Counted from the first letter of the stretch, positions 42,196 through 51,100 are shown. The stretch: DNA of 64,000 nucleotides from Pannonibacter sp. XCT-53 (GCF_009915765.1 NZ_JAABLQ010000003.1:1-64000), one strand, 5' to 3'. Program-made: numbers and translations. The notes: generated by a model from the letters alone, not told the origin.

Positions 42196-43317
42196 TCACC
42201 CGGCGGTCGGTGTCGTCTCCTCGGCCACGTCGTCGGCCGGTTTCTCGCCACGCTTCTGGCGGCGGCGCGGATCCACGGCCAGCTTGTCGGTCCGGCGGCG
42301 GCGCACGCGCAGGCGCTTGATCCGGCGCGGATCGGCATCGAGGATCTCGAACTCGAAGCCGGGGAATTCCCGGGGCGCGATCAGCTCGCCGCGCACCGGA
42401 ACCCGTCCGACGATGGTGAACAGCAGCCCGCCGAGCGTGTCGACCTCTTCCGCGACCTCGCCGACATTGAAGTCGGTCCCGATCTGCTCGGACAGGTCCT
42501 CCAGCGGAATGCGCGGATCGGCGATCCAGATCCCGTCGCCGGCCGACAGGAGCATGGATTCCTGGTCCTCGTCATGCTCGTCCTCGATGTCGCCGACCAC
42601 GGTCTCGACAATGTCCTCGAGCGAGACAAGGCCGTCCGTGCCGCCATACTCGTCGATGACGAGGGCCATCTGCACGCGGCTGGCCTGCATCTTGGCCATC
42701 AGATCGGTTGCCGGCATCGACGGCGGAACGAACAGGAGCGAACGCAGCAGACCGGTTTCGGCCAGGGACGTGGACAGGTCCACCTTCGCCAGATCGATGC
42801 CGAGGCTGCCCGAACCGCCTGCGCTGCCGGCATCCCCGGCGCGGGCCGGACCGGTCACGCCGGTCACATAGGCCATCAGGTCCTTGATGTGGATCATGCC
42901 GCGCGGATCGTCGAGCGTCTCGTGATAGACCGGCAGGCGCGAGTGACCGTTGGTCCGGAACACCTCCAGCAGCCGCCCGAGGCTGATGCCGTCATCGACG
43001 GCGACGATGTCGGCGCGCGGGACCATGACGTCATCGACGCGCAGGCCGCGCAGGCGCAGGATGTTTCCGAGAAGCATCCGCTCTTCCGGAGAGAAGGCAG
43101 CATCGGAGCCGGTATCGCGCGCAAGCTCGTCCTCGAGGTTTTCGCGCAAGGTGGCCCCGGATCCCCGGCGCAGACGCAGGAAATGCCCGATCATCCGGGC
43201 AAATGGCCCCGATTTTCGGGGCTCGGGAGATCGCGGATCGGCGCTGTCCCGCGTGTCGGCCGTCGCCGTCACGGAATTGGGCTGCGCCTCGATACTTCGG
43301 CTTTCAGAGACGTTCAT
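42196..43317 (-). CDS. Hemolysin family protein (CorC/HlyC type, CBS domains)
   Basis: A 373-residue cytoplasmic protein of the CorC/TlyC family, linked in other bacteria to divalent-metal efflux. It has a CBS pair (first around residues 97-155, DVMVPRADIVAVDDG...HSRLPVYHETLDDPRGMIHIKDL; second around 210-265, ALVIDEYGGTDGLVSLEDIVE). A CorC_HlyC transporter-associated domain follows (about 275-345). There is no membrane domain. It is encoded 12 bp after ybeY, the usual phoH-ybeY-corC order with lnt next. Confidence 0.92.
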   Translation of the reverse strand: MNVSESRSIEAQPNSVTATADTRDSADPRSPEPRKSGPFARMIGHFLRLRRGSGATLRENLEDELARDTGSDAAFSPEERMLLGNILRLRGLRVDDVMVPRADIVAVDDGISLGRLLEVFRTNGHSRLPVYHETLDDPRGMIHIKDLMAYVTGVTGPARAGDAGSAGGSGSLGIDLAKVDLSTSLAETGLLRSLLFVPPSMPATDLMAKMQASRVQMALVIDEYGGTDGLVSLEDIVETVVGDIEDEHDEDQESMLLSAGDGIWIADPRIPLEDLSEQIGTDFNVGEVAEEVDTLGGLLFTIVGRVPVRGELIAPREFPGFEFEILDADPRRIKRLRVRRRRTDKLAVDPRRRQKRGEKPADDVAEETTPTAG

Positions 43318-43329
43318 TTGTCCAGTCTG

Positions 43330-43881
43330 TCAATGCGCCGGTGCCGCGCCGGTGGCCGGATCATCGGCCACGAGCGGGGCATCGGCATAGGGATCGGCAA
43401 TGCCGAGATCCGCCAGGATCTGCCGTTCGAGATCTTCCATCACTTCGGCTTCGGCGTCCATCTGGTGATCATACCCGAAAAGGTGAAGGAGTCCGTGAAC
43501 AACAAGGTGAGAAAAATGATGGTCGAAGGAAACATCCTGCTCGACCGCCTCGCGGGCAACCGTCTCCCAGGCAAAGATGATGTCGCCGAGCAGCGGTCCG
43601 AACACGCCGTTCATCGGCTCTCCACCGGGGAAGGACAGGACGTTGGTCGGCTTGTCCTTGCCGCGCCACTCGGCATTGAGCTCCTGGATGCGCGCATCAT
43701 CGACGAAGACCAGCGACAGCTCGGACTCCGGCAGCGCCTTGAGCGGGGCCCGGGCAAAGGCGGCCGCCACGGCCGCCTCGCTCAGGGCAAAAAGCCGATC
43801 CTCGTCCGGCCAGTCACCGCTCTCGATGGCAATCTCGATCACGATGTCCTCGGCGGTTGCCAGCTCGGGTCCGGCCGTCAT
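43330..43881 (-). CDS. ybeY: Endoribonuclease YbeY, rRNA maturation factor
   Basis: Zinc-dependent RNase for 16S rRNA 3'-end processing and ribosome quality control. The 183 residues hold the metal motif HGLLHLFGYDH (His129, His133, His139) and TNVLSFPGGE. The ATG overlaps the phoH stop (ATGA) and has GGGGAG upstream. The Ala/Asp-rich C-terminal tail of about 25 residues is longer than in E. coli. Confidence 0.96.
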   Translation of the reverse strand: MTAGPELATAEDIVIEIAIESGDWPDEDRLFALSEAAVAAAFARAPLKALPESELSLVFVDDARIQELNAEWRGKDKPTNVLSFPGGEPMNGVFGPLLGDIIFAWETVAREAVEQDVSFDHHFSHLVVHGLLHLFGYDHQMDAEAEVMEDLERQILADLGIADPYADAPLVADDPATGAAPAH

Positions 43882-44963
43882 GACCGCTCTCCCCGGGCCT
43901 CGATGCGGCGCTCACGGTCCTGCAGCATCTCGCGGCTGGCGTCGTCATAGGCCTTGACGATCCGCGCGACGAGTTCGTGACGCACCACGTCGACCTCGGT
44001 GAACTGGACGTGGGCGACGCCCTCGATGTCCGGCAGCAGCTCGAGAGCCTCGCGCAGGCCCGACTTCTGGCCGGGCGGAAGGTCGACCTGGGTGGGGTCG
44101 CCGGTGACGATCATCTTGGAATTCTCGCCCAGGCGGGTGAGGAACATCTTCATCTGCATCGTCGTGGTGTTCTGGGCCTCGTCCAGGAGCACCACGGCGT
44201 TCGACAGGGTGCGGCCACGCATGAAGGCGAGCGGCGCCACCTCGATCATGCCCGACTGCAGGCCGCGATCGACCTTCTCCGGAGGCATCATCTCGTAGAG
44301 CGCGTCATAGAGCGGCCGCAGGTAGGGATCCACCTTGTCCTTCATGTCGCCCGGAAGGAAGCCGAGCCGCTCGCCCGCCTCGACAGCCGGACGGGACAGG
44401 ATCAGACGGGCCACGTCGCCGCGCTCGATCAGGGCCGCCGCATAGGCGACCGCGAGGAAGGTCTTGCCGGTGCCGGCCGGGCCGGTGCCGAAGATCAGGT
44501 CGGCCCGGTCCATGGAACGGATGTAGGCGTCCTGGGCCGCGGTGCGCGCGACCACGGTCTTGCGGCGGGTAGAGACCTGCGCGAAGGCCAGCCGGGACTT
44601 CGGCTCCAGGGTGGGCAACGGCAGCTGGGCGTCGGCGGCAACGGCCATGCGCACCGCCCCGTCCACGTCCGCCGGGTGGATCTCGTGGCCCTGCTGCAGG
44701 CGGTGATAGAGCGCTTCCAGCGCAAGACGGGCCTGTTCGCACTGGCTGTGCTTGCCCTTCAGCGTCACCTGGTTGCCGCGCGCCACGGCATCGACCCCGA
44801 GACGCTGCTCGATCAGGGCGAGGTTCTGGTCGAACTGCCCGAACAGGTCGCCGATCAACCTGTTGTCATCGAATGCAAGAACGATGTGGGTCATGTCGGA
44901 GGCGGGGACGGCGCCCCGGTCTGCCGGGACCTTGCGAGCCGACGGCTGGCTGTCTCGCGTCAA
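43878..44963 (-). CDS. PhoH family protein (PhoH-like ATPase)
   Basis: A 361-residue protein with an N-terminal KH-like region (about 25-95) and a RecA-type ATPase. Walker A is GTGPAGTGKTF at 159-169; Walker B is NAVVLLDEAQNTT. Members act with YbeY in RNA metabolism. The start is TTG at 44963: it overlaps the miaB stop (TTGA) and is preceded by a full AAGGAGG seven bases upstream. The first internal ATG (44894) has no ribosome site. Confidence 0.94.
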   Translation of the reverse strand: MTRDSQPSARKVPADRGAVPASDMTHIVLAFDDNRLIGDLFGQFDQNLALIEQRLGVDAVARGNQVTLKGKHSQCEQARLALEALYHRLQQGHEIHPADVDGAVRMAVAADAQLPLPTLEPKSRLAFAQVSTRRKTVVARTAAQDAYIRSMDRADLIFGTGPAGTGKTFLAVAYAAALIERGDVARLILSRPAVEAGERLGFLPGDMKDKVDPYLRPLYDALYEMMPPEKVDRGLQSGMIEVAPLAFMRGRTLSNAVVLLDEAQNTTTMQMKMFLTRLGENSKMIVTGDPTQVDLPPGQKSGLREALELLPDIEGVAHVQFTEVDVVRHELVARIVKAYDDASREMLQDRERRIEARGERS

Positions 44964-46471
44964 ATGGCGTCCTCCTTGCTGACAGCCCCGGATGCGGCTG
45001 CCCGGTCATTGTGCCCCGCAACGAGGCGTCCGAACAGCGAATTGGAACCGAGCCCGACTATTTCCACGGTTTGGATGCTGCCGATCATGTCCTGCGGCGC
45101 TTCCACCTGGACGGGCTGCAACCAGGGCGACTTGCCGGTGATCTGGCCGGGCATGCGGCCGATCTTCTCGAACAGAACCTCCATGCGCATGCCGATGCGG
45201 GAGCGGTTGAAGGCCTGCTGCTGCTCGGTCAGCAGGGCCTGCAGCTCGATCAGCCGGGCAGTCTTCACCTCTTCCGGCACCTGGTCGGCCATGGTCGCGC
45301 CCGGCGTCCCCGGCCGCTGGCTGTACTTGAAGGAGAAGCAGGCGGCGTATTCGACGCGGCGGACCAGATCGAGCGTATCGGCGAAATCCGCATCCGTCTC
45401 GCCCGGGAAGCCGACGATGAAATCGCCCGAAAGCGCCAGGCCGGGCGCGGCCTCGCGGATGCGCTCGATCAGGCGGAAGTAGTCGTCGCGGGTGTGCTTG
45501 CGGTTCATGGCCGCTAGGATCCGGTCAGACCCCGACTGCACCGGCAGATGCAGGTAGGGCATCAGCTCGCGCAGGTCGGCGTGGGCGGCGATCAGGTCAT
45601 CGTCCATGTCGCGCGGATGGCTGGTCGTGTACCGCAGGCGATCCAGGCCGGGGATTTCGGCGAGGCGGCGCAGAAGGCGCCCCAGCCCCCAGGGGCGGCC
45701 GTCGGCGCCCTCGCCATGCCAGGCGTTGACGTTCTGGCCGAGCAGGGTGATCTCCCGCACGCCGCCTGCGGCAAGCTGTTCGGCCTCTCTCAGGATCTGG
45801 GCCAGCGGCCGCGACACCTCCGCCCCGCGGGTGTAGGGAACGACACAGAAGGTGCAGAACTTGTCGCACCCTTCCTGCACCGTCAGGAAGGCCGACGGCG
45901 CGCGGCGGACGGTTGGCCGTTCGGCCTGCCGCGACAGCGCATCGAACTTCTCGTCGATCTCGAACTCGGTCTCGACGACGCTCTCCCCGCGGGCGGCACG
46001 GGCAATCAGATCCGGCAGCCGGTGATAGCTCTGCGGCCCGAAGACCATGTCGACGACCGGGGCGCGCCGCGCGATTTCCCGGCCCTCGGCCTGCGCCACG
46101 CAACCGGCGACGCCCACCATCAGCGGCTTGCCCTCCGGACCGCGCTCGTCCTTGAGCTTGCGGATGCGGCCCAGCTCCGAATAGACCTTCTCGGCCGCCT
46201 TCTCGCGGATGTGGCAGGTGTTCAGGATGACAAGATCGGCGTCGTCCATCGTGTCGGTCGTGCGGTAGCCCTGCGGCCCGAGGACTTCGGCCATCCGGTC
46301 ACTGTCATAGACATTCATCTGGCACCCGTAGGTGCGCACGAACACGCGTTTCGATGCGGCGTCGGACGGATCGACGTCTGCGCGGCGGCTGACAACCGCG
46401 TCGTCGGAGCCCTCGCCGGCGGCGGGGGAAGAAGAAAAACTGCTATGCGCCGGATGCGTCTGGTCAGTCAT
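44960..46471 (-). CDS. miaB: tRNA-2-methylthio-N6-dimethylallyladenosine synthase
   Basis: Radical-SAM enzyme that adds a methylthio group to i6A37 of tRNAs. The 503-residue protein has an N-terminal UPF0004 domain (KRVFVRTYGCQMNVYDSDRM...NTCHIREKA), the radical-SAM cluster motif CDKFCTFC, and a C-terminal TRAM domain. The ATG at 46471 follows GTGAGG. The N-terminal ~45 residues (Ser/Ala-rich) are a disordered extension common in Rhizobiales. It is coupled to phoH through a TTGA overlap. Confidence 0.96.
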   Translation of the reverse strand: MTDQTHPAHSSFSSSPAAGEGSDDAVVSRRADVDPSDAASKRVFVRTYGCQMNVYDSDRMAEVLGPQGYRTTDTMDDADLVILNTCHIREKAAEKVYSELGRIRKLKDERGPEGKPLMVGVAGCVAQAEGREIARRAPVVDMVFGPQSYHRLPDLIARAARGESVVETEFEIDEKFDALSRQAERPTVRRAPSAFLTVQEGCDKFCTFCVVPYTRGAEVSRPLAQILREAEQLAAGGVREITLLGQNVNAWHGEGADGRPWGLGRLLRRLAEIPGLDRLRYTTSHPRDMDDDLIAAHADLRELMPYLHLPVQSGSDRILAAMNRKHTRDDYFRLIERIREAAPGLALSGDFIVGFPGETDADFADTLDLVRRVEYAACFSFKYSQRPGTPGATMADQVPEEVKTARLIELQALLTEQQQAFNRSRIGMRMEVLFEKIGRMPGQITGKSPWLQPVQVEAPQDMIGSIQTVEIVGLGSNSLFGRLVAGHNDRAAASGAVSKEDAI

Positions 46472-46545
46472 TGGGTCCTCACGGCACCGGGATCGGCAGG
46501 ATGGCCAGCCCCGGCTCGCGGATTGCGGCAGAGTAAGGCGAAACA

Positions 46546-46565
46546 TGTGACGGTTTGCCGTCACA
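46546..46565. repeat. Perfect inverted repeat upstream of miaB
   Basis: TGTGACGG-TTTG-CCGTCACA, an 8-bp perfect stem with a 4-nt loop, in the 175-bp gap between plsC and miaB. It is either a weak hairpin terminator for plsC (short T-run only) or an operator; the sequence does not decide. Confidence 0.55.
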
Positions 46566-46646
46566 CCAAGGGGTCGCCTGCATTTTGTCTGCTTTAGCGG
46601 CTTTTTCCCGGCTTGAGAATAGACAGCCGGCGCGGCCGCACCGCCA

Positions 46647-47507
46647 TCATGTCGCCGCGTCCATCGCGCCGGCCTGCCTGTCCGCCGCTGCGGCAGGCGC
46701 CTCGGCCGCGACGGGCTCCGGATTGACCGGCCGTCCCAGCAGGGCGGAGGCGGTCATCAGGGCGACCTCGCGCTGCAGGCGCAACGTCAGCTCCTTCCGG
46801 TCGGTTCCGGCGTCCACGACAACCGGCTCGCCCCAGGTCAGGGTCACGTCAAGCGCCCCTTCGCGGACGATTGCCCAGAGGTGTCCGGGCAGTTCCATGT
46901 CCCCGTACCACGCCACATGCGGTCGCGTCCGCCGGTCCATCGGCAGCCCCTGCAGATGGGTGTAGGCGATGGACAGCGGCTGTACATGCACGGGGCGCCC
47001 GCCAGCCAGCGCCCTGGTCGCGGCCCCGAGCAGGGCGGAGCGAAACGGCAGCACGCCGTTGCCGTCATTCGAGGTCCCCTCGGCAAAGAGAACCATCACG
47101 TCGCCAACGCCGATCCGCTCTGCAATCCGGTCGGCCACGTCGCCGGTCTCGCTGCGGCGGGTGCGGTTGACGAAGACGGTGCGCTGCAGCCTGGCGAGGA
47201 GGCCGAACACGGGCCAGCCCTCGACCTCGGACTTGGCAATGAAGGAGAGCGGCATCACCGCACCGAGGACCGTGATGTCGACCCAGGAGGCGTGGTTTGC
47301 GGTGATGAGGAGCGGGCGGGCGACGGCCGCGTGGCCCCGCTGGTGAATGCGAATGCCCACCAGCCGGGTGGCGATGCGATGCCAGACGAGGGGCAGCCGC
47401 GTCCTGACCGGCCAGCCATAGCGCAACGCCAGCCACTGCACCGGGATCATGGCAAGGGAGGCGACCGTCAGGGCCGCGAGCGCCAGGGCTCCCCTAAGCG
47501 CCCTCAT
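46647..47507 (-). CDS. 1-acyl-sn-glycerol-3-phosphate acyltransferase (PlsC family)
   Basis: A 286-residue membrane-associated acyltransferase expected to make phosphatidic acid. One N-terminal helix (ALALAALTVASLAMIPVQWLAL) is followed by the HX4D motif NHASWVD (His72, Asp77). The FVNRTRRSE and FAEGTSNDG motifs (substrate-binding EGT) come next. The ATG at 47507 has GAGGAG upstream and overlaps the fur end by 14 bp. The last 35 residues are Ala-rich. It follows fur in the tsaB-rimI-fur-plsC cluster. Confidence 0.92.
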   Translation of the reverse strand: MRALRGALALAALTVASLAMIPVQWLALRYGWPVRTRLPLVWHRIATRLVGIRIHQRGHAAVARPLLITANHASWVDITVLGAVMPLSFIAKSEVEGWPVFGLLARLQRTVFVNRTRRSETGDVADRIAERIGVGDVMVLFAEGTSNDGNGVLPFRSALLGAATRALAGGRPVHVQPLSIAYTHLQGLPMDRRTRPHVAWYGDMELPGHLWAIVREGALDVTLTWGEPVVVDAGTDRKELTLRLQREVALMTASALLGRPVNPEPVAAEAPAAAADRQAGAMDAAT

Positions 47508-47946
47508 CGGCAGGCTCCTCGGCGTCACGGTCAAGCGGCACGCAATAGAGCTCAAGCCTGTGATCGACCAGCCGGTAGCCGAGCCGCGCGGCAATCAGCT
47601 CCTGCAGGGCCTCGATGTCTTCGGAGCGAAACTCGATCACCTTGCCGCTGCGCAGGTCGATGAGGTGATCATGGTGCTCGTCAGGGACCGTTTCATAGCG
47701 GGAACGGCCATCGCGGAAGTCGTGCCGTTCGATGATCCCCGCGTCCTCGAACAGCTTCACGGTGCGGTAGACGGTCGAGATCGAGATACGGGCATCCAGC
47801 GCGGACGCGCGGCGGTACAGCTCCTCCACATCGGGATGATCGCTCGCCTCCTCGATCACCGAGGCGATGATGCGGCGCTGGTCGGTCATGCGCATGCCCT
47901 TGGCCGCGCACAGCTCCGCCAGTGTGGACTGCCGGTCATCCGCCAT
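47494..47946 (-). CDS. fur: Fur family transcriptional regulator (Fur/Mur)
   Basis: A metal-responsive repressor of 150 residues. The N-terminal winged helix is RMTDQRRIIASVIEEASDHPDVEELYRRA; ISISTVYRTVKLFEDAGI is the recognition helix. The metal segment HHDHLIDLRSGKVIEF (residues 91-106) has HHDH but not the CxxC pair of E. coli Fur. In Rhizobiales this gene usually encodes Mur, a manganese-responsive regulator; that specificity is inferred from taxon and context. AAAGGGG precedes the ATG at 47946. It lies between rimI and plsC. Confidence 0.92.
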   Translation of the reverse strand: MADDRQSTLAELCAAKGMRMTDQRRIIASVIEEASDHPDVEELYRRASALDARISISTVYRTVKLFEDAGIIERHDFRDGRSRYETVPDEHHDHLIDLRSGKVIEFRSEDIEALQELIAARLGYRLVDHRLELYCVPLDRDAEEPADEGA

Positions 47947-47988
47947 GGCCCGCCCCTTTCTGCTGCCACCCTCGATCATCGTCAGCGA

Positions 47989-48477
47989 TTAGCCAAGATC
48001 GACCCGCATGACAAGCGCGGTGCCGCCACCGGTGCTGTCACGGTAATATCCCTTGCGTTCGCCCACCTTGCGGAAGCCGAGGGACCGGTAGAGCAGCAAG
48101 GCCGCCTCGTTGGCCGCATCGACCTCGAGGAACAGGCTCTTGCAGCGATCGCCGTAAAGCCGGAACATGCCGTCCTGCATCAACCGCTTGCCGATGCCGC
48201 GACCGCGATGGCGCGGATCGACCGCAAGCGTCAGCACCTCTGCTTCGTCCGCCACCTGGCGCAACAGCAGGAAGCCCAGCGGCCGCCGCGTGCCATAGGG
48301 GCTGGCGCGCCGGGCCAGCAGCAGCATGGCCCCGTCCTGGTCACGCAGCCGCGCCAGCTCGTCGGCGTCCCAGCGATGGGCAAAGGACTGCGCATGGATC
48401 TCGGCAAGGGCCGGCAGGTCATCGTCCAGTGCGGCTTCGATGACGGGCGGCGTCGACCAGAACCACCAGAAACTCAT
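47989..48477 (-). CDS. rimI: Ribosomal protein S18-alanine N-acetyltransferase
   Basis: A GNAT acetyltransferase of 162 residues expected to acetylate the N-terminus of S18. The acetyl-CoA loop is VDPRHRGRGIGKRLMQDGM, followed by LEVDAANEAALLLYRSLGFRKVGERKGYY. The ATG overlaps the tsaB stop (ATGA). The tsaB-rimI pairing supports the RimI assignment over other GNAT enzymes. Confidence 0.92.
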   Translation of the reverse strand: MSFWWFWSTPPVIEAALDDDLPALAEIHAQSFAHRWDADELARLRDQDGAMLLLARRASPYGTRRPLGFLLLRQVADEAEVLTLAVDPRHRGRGIGKRLMQDGMFRLYGDRCKSLFLEVDAANEAALLLYRSLGFRKVGERKGYYRDSTGGGTALVMRVDLG

Positions 48478-49154
48478 ATCCGTTCAATCCTTCCACGCGT
48501 CTGCGGCTTGGCATCGGCCGGCCGCAGATAGAGCGGAACGGGCTGGGGCGCGTCCGCCGGAGCCTCCGTGCCCAGCCAGGCAATCGTGCCGATGTCGGCT
48601 TCCGCCGACGCGGTCAGGACGACATCACCCGGCAGTCCGGCCGCACTCGCCAGCGCCGGTGCCGCAGATCCGGCAAGACGGCAGGCGTCCGGCAGGCCGG
48701 CCGCGAGATCCGCCAGCCGCGCCACATGCGGCGCCTCGAGCACCTGCCCGTCCGCACCATAGAGTGCGGCATAGACCTCATCCTCCCGCGCGGTCAAGGC
48801 CACCAGCAACGGATGCCCGCCGGCCGGCTTGCGCTGCTCGCGGGCGATGGCGTCGAGGGTGGAGATGCCCGCAACGGGCGTGTTCATCACCAGGGCGAAG
48901 CCGCGCGCCACCGACAGGCCGACGCGAAGGCCGGTGAAACTGCCCGGTCCGTTGGTGACGGCAATGCGGGACAGGTCGGAAAAGGCGCAGCCGGCCTCCG
49001 CCATGACATCGCCGATCATCCCGAGCAAAACCTCGGCATGACCGCGGCCGATCACCGCCGACCGGCGGTAGAGCATGCTGTCCCCGTCCGAGCGGACGAG
49101 AACCGCCGCCGCGCAGGTTGTCTGGGCCGTATCGATCGCAAGCAGTCTGTTCAT
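48474..49154 (-). CDS. tsaB: tRNA threonylcarbamoyladenosine biosynthesis protein TsaB
   Basis: Partner of TsaD in the t6A37 tRNA modification complex. The 226-residue protein has the ASKHA-fold start MNRLLAIDTAQTTCAAAVL and the signature VTNGPGSFTGLRVGLSVARGFALVM. It lacks the metal-binding histidines of TsaD. First gene of the tsaB-rimI-fur-plsC cluster. Confidence 0.94.
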   Translation of the reverse strand: MNRLLAIDTAQTTCAAAVLVRSDGDSMLYRRSAVIGRGHAEVLLGMIGDVMAEAGCAFSDLSRIAVTNGPGSFTGLRVGLSVARGFALVMNTPVAGISTLDAIAREQRKPAGGHPLLVALTAREDEVYAALYGADGQVLEAPHVARLADLAAGLPDACRLAGSAAPALASAAGLPGDVVLTASAEADIGTIAWLGTEAPADAPQPVPLYLRPADAKPQTRGRIERI

Positions 49155-49232
49155 GTCTATCGCTTAGTGGCCCGGTGACGGCTTGTCGAGCCGGGCTTTC
49201 GACTTATGCCGGCGTTGTCGGGGCCAAACCAA

Positions 49233-49257
49233 AAGGCCCGGCTGAGGGCCGGGCCTT
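49233..49257 (-). terminator. Terminator of the LysM protein gene
   Basis: A 10-bp stem AAGGCCCGGC (49233-49242) / GCCGGGCCTT (49248-49257) with TTTT on the minus-strand 3' side, 28 bp after the stop. Confidence 0.85.
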
Positions 49258-49285
49258 GGGGTCAAGGTCGGTCAGACCGCGGCAA

Positions 49286-50830
49286 TCACTGCGCCACGGG
49301 GGCGGCCGACGGCGCTGCCTCCACATCCGGCGTCAGGAACACCTGACCGGGATAGATCAGGTCCGGATCGCGGATCTGGTCGCGGTTCGCCTGATAGATG
49401 GTGGTGTAGCGATAGCCAGAGCCGTAGAGGCGGCGGGAAATGTTCCAGAGGTTGTCGCCCTTGCGGATGATCACGTTCGGCATCGGACGCGCGTCCGTCC
49501 CGGACTGCGACGCAGCGGCGGTCCCGCGACCGGCCGGAGCCTCCACCTTCGACAGGACGATTTCCTGCTCCACGGCCTTCTGGAAGGTCACCGCAGCGCG
49601 GGCAAGAACTTCGCCGGTCTTGCGCGAAATCTGGTCGACACGGACCTCGATCGCTCCGACCGGGACTTCGGTCTGGCTTTCATGCAGCCAGCGCCCGCCT
49701 TCGTTCGCATCCGCGTCACCCACATGCGCGTCGGCGACATAGATCCGAAGCAGCGCGCCGGTCGCGCTGGTGCCGGCGACATAGATCTTGCCGGCTTCGG
49801 ATTCCACCGCCTCGACGGTGACCGGGCCGGTCGCCTCGGCAGCGTCCGCCGGGGCAGCAGCAGCGGCCGGCGCAGGAGCGGCCGCAGGCGCTGCAGCGGG
49901 GGCAGCCGCAACGGCGGCAGGCGCCTCGGTCGGGGCCGGGGTGGCTGCTGCTGCGGCAGGGGGTGTCGCCGCTGCGGCTGCCGGAGCAGGCGTGGTCTCG
50001 GGTGCGGCCGGCTGGGCGGCAGCGGAGGCCGCCGGTGCGGGCGCGGCAGCAGGAGCCTCTGCGGTTGCCGGCGCAGCCGGGGCGGCGGCAGTCTGGGCCT
50101 GGGTCTCGGTCGATGCCGCAGCCGCAGCCGGAGCCGGAGCCTGAGCCTGGGCGGGAGCAGCCGGCGCAGGCGCAGCTGCGACCTGGGCTGGGGCGGGCTC
50201 GGCGGCCGGAGCCGGAGCCTGAAGCACGTTGGAGGGCGCGCCCGGTTCGTTCAGGACGATGAGCGGCTTGTCCTTGCCGCCGTCCGGGATGGACACGGAC
50301 AGACGCTGCGACGAGTCGGTCGCCTTGCCGTTCAGCTCGGACTGGAGCTGCATGTCGTAGTCGCCCGGGGCAAGCGGGGCTTCGAGAATGATCGACCATT
50401 CGCCGTCGGTGTTGGCGACGCCCTTGCCGAGCACCTGGCCGTTGCCAAGCAGGGCCACGATGGCACCGGGCTCGGAGCGGCCGGCGACAACGGTGGCGCC
50501 GTCGGGCTGGATGCCCACCACGTCGAAGGACGGCACGTCAGGCGCCGTTGCTGCCGTCTCGGCGGTTGCCGCGGCAGGGGCCGACGCGGGTGCCGGAGCA
50601 GCGGCGGTGGCGGGCTCGGCCGGGGCTGCCGGCGCGGCCGTTTCGGCCGGAGCCGCAGCAGGAGCCGCAGCCGGAGCCGGCGCGGTCTGTGCTGTTTCCG
50701 GTTGCTTCGGCGTCTCGGCCACCGGCGCCGGCGTACCCCTGTTGCCGAAGTCGAGGTATCCCGTCAGGAGAGCTACAACGCCGACGATGGCGGCAGCCAC
50801 CAGGCTCCAGATCACGCTCTTTCGCGACAT
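49286..50830 (-). CDS. LysM peptidoglycan-binding protein with Ala/Pro-rich linkers
   Basis: A 514-residue envelope protein. One N-terminal transmembrane helix (SVIWSLVAAAIVGVVALLTGYL) anchors it. A first Ala/Pro-rich linker (about 35-95) leads to an Ig-like module (about 95-190, VVGIQPDGATVVAGRSEPGAIVALL). A second, ~150-residue Ala/Pro linker, an Ig-like repeat and a C-terminal LysM motif (VIIRKGDNLWNISRRLYGSGYRYTTIYQANRDQI) follow. The design fits a membrane-tethered protein reaching the cell wall. The ATG at 50830 (MSRKSV) is favoured by GGGAT upstream. Function beyond peptidoglycan binding is unknown. Confidence 0.88.
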   Translation of the reverse strand: MSRKSVIWSLVAAAIVGVVALLTGYLDFGNRGTPAPVAETPKQPETAQTAPAPAAAPAAAPAETAAPAAPAEPATAAAPAPASAPAAATAETAATAPDVPSFDVVGIQPDGATVVAGRSEPGAIVALLGNGQVLGKGVANTDGEWSIILEAPLAPGDYDMQLQSELNGKATDSSQRLSVSIPDGGKDKPLIVLNEPGAPSNVLQAPAPAAEPAPAQVAAAPAPAAPAQAQAPAPAAAAASTETQAQTAAAPAAPATAEAPAAAPAPAASAAAQPAAPETTPAPAAAAATPPAAAAATPAPTEAPAAVAAAPAAAPAAAPAPAAAAAPADAAEATGPVTVEAVESEAGKIYVAGTSATGALLRIYVADAHVGDADANEGGRWLHESQTEVPVGAIEVRVDQISRKTGEVLARAAVTFQKAVEQEIVLSKVEAPAGRGTAAASQSGTDARPMPNVIIRKGDNLWNISRRLYGSGYRYTTIYQANRDQIRDPDLIYPGQVFLTPDVEAAPSAAPVAQ

Positions 50831-51011
50831 CGATTCTATCCCACCCATGGCGACTCGCATCGCCGCATAGCCTGTCGGCCAGATTACCCTACGAGAGCGG
50901 CCGGCAAAGGTTTCCGCCTGTGTTCTCGCGGACTTGCCACAGATTTTCCCGCTCGCCGACCTCCTGCTGCTTTATACGTCTTTGCGCAGTGCGGCAAGCA
51001 AGGGCCGATTA

Positions 51012-51026
51012 TTAAGGATCGCTTAA
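51012..51026. promoter_or_regulatory. CtrA-type box (TTAA-N7-TTAA)
   Basis: TTAA at 51012-51015 and 51023-51026 are separated by exactly 7 bp, the spacing of the CtrA cell-cycle regulator site. It lies in the divergent region between the LysM and LOG genes. I found no other TTAA-N7-TTAA in the window by eye. Confidence 0.5.
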
Positions 51027-51100
51027 TCACCTTCTGCGTCGATTGAGAAGTAGCTGTGGCGGGCTTGACCGCCTCACCCGGTCAATGCCAGACAGAGCCC

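Noticed and set aside
49850..50230. Tandem DNA repeat in the LysM gene
   Set aside because: The periodicity is just Ala/Pro codon composition, with no fixed unit length.
49118..51046. A Gly/Arg/Ser-rich 642-codon plus-strand frame opposite the LysM gene
   Set aside because: Produced by reverse reading of Ala/Pro-rich linkers; the minus-strand gene has a membrane anchor, Ig-like modules and LysM.
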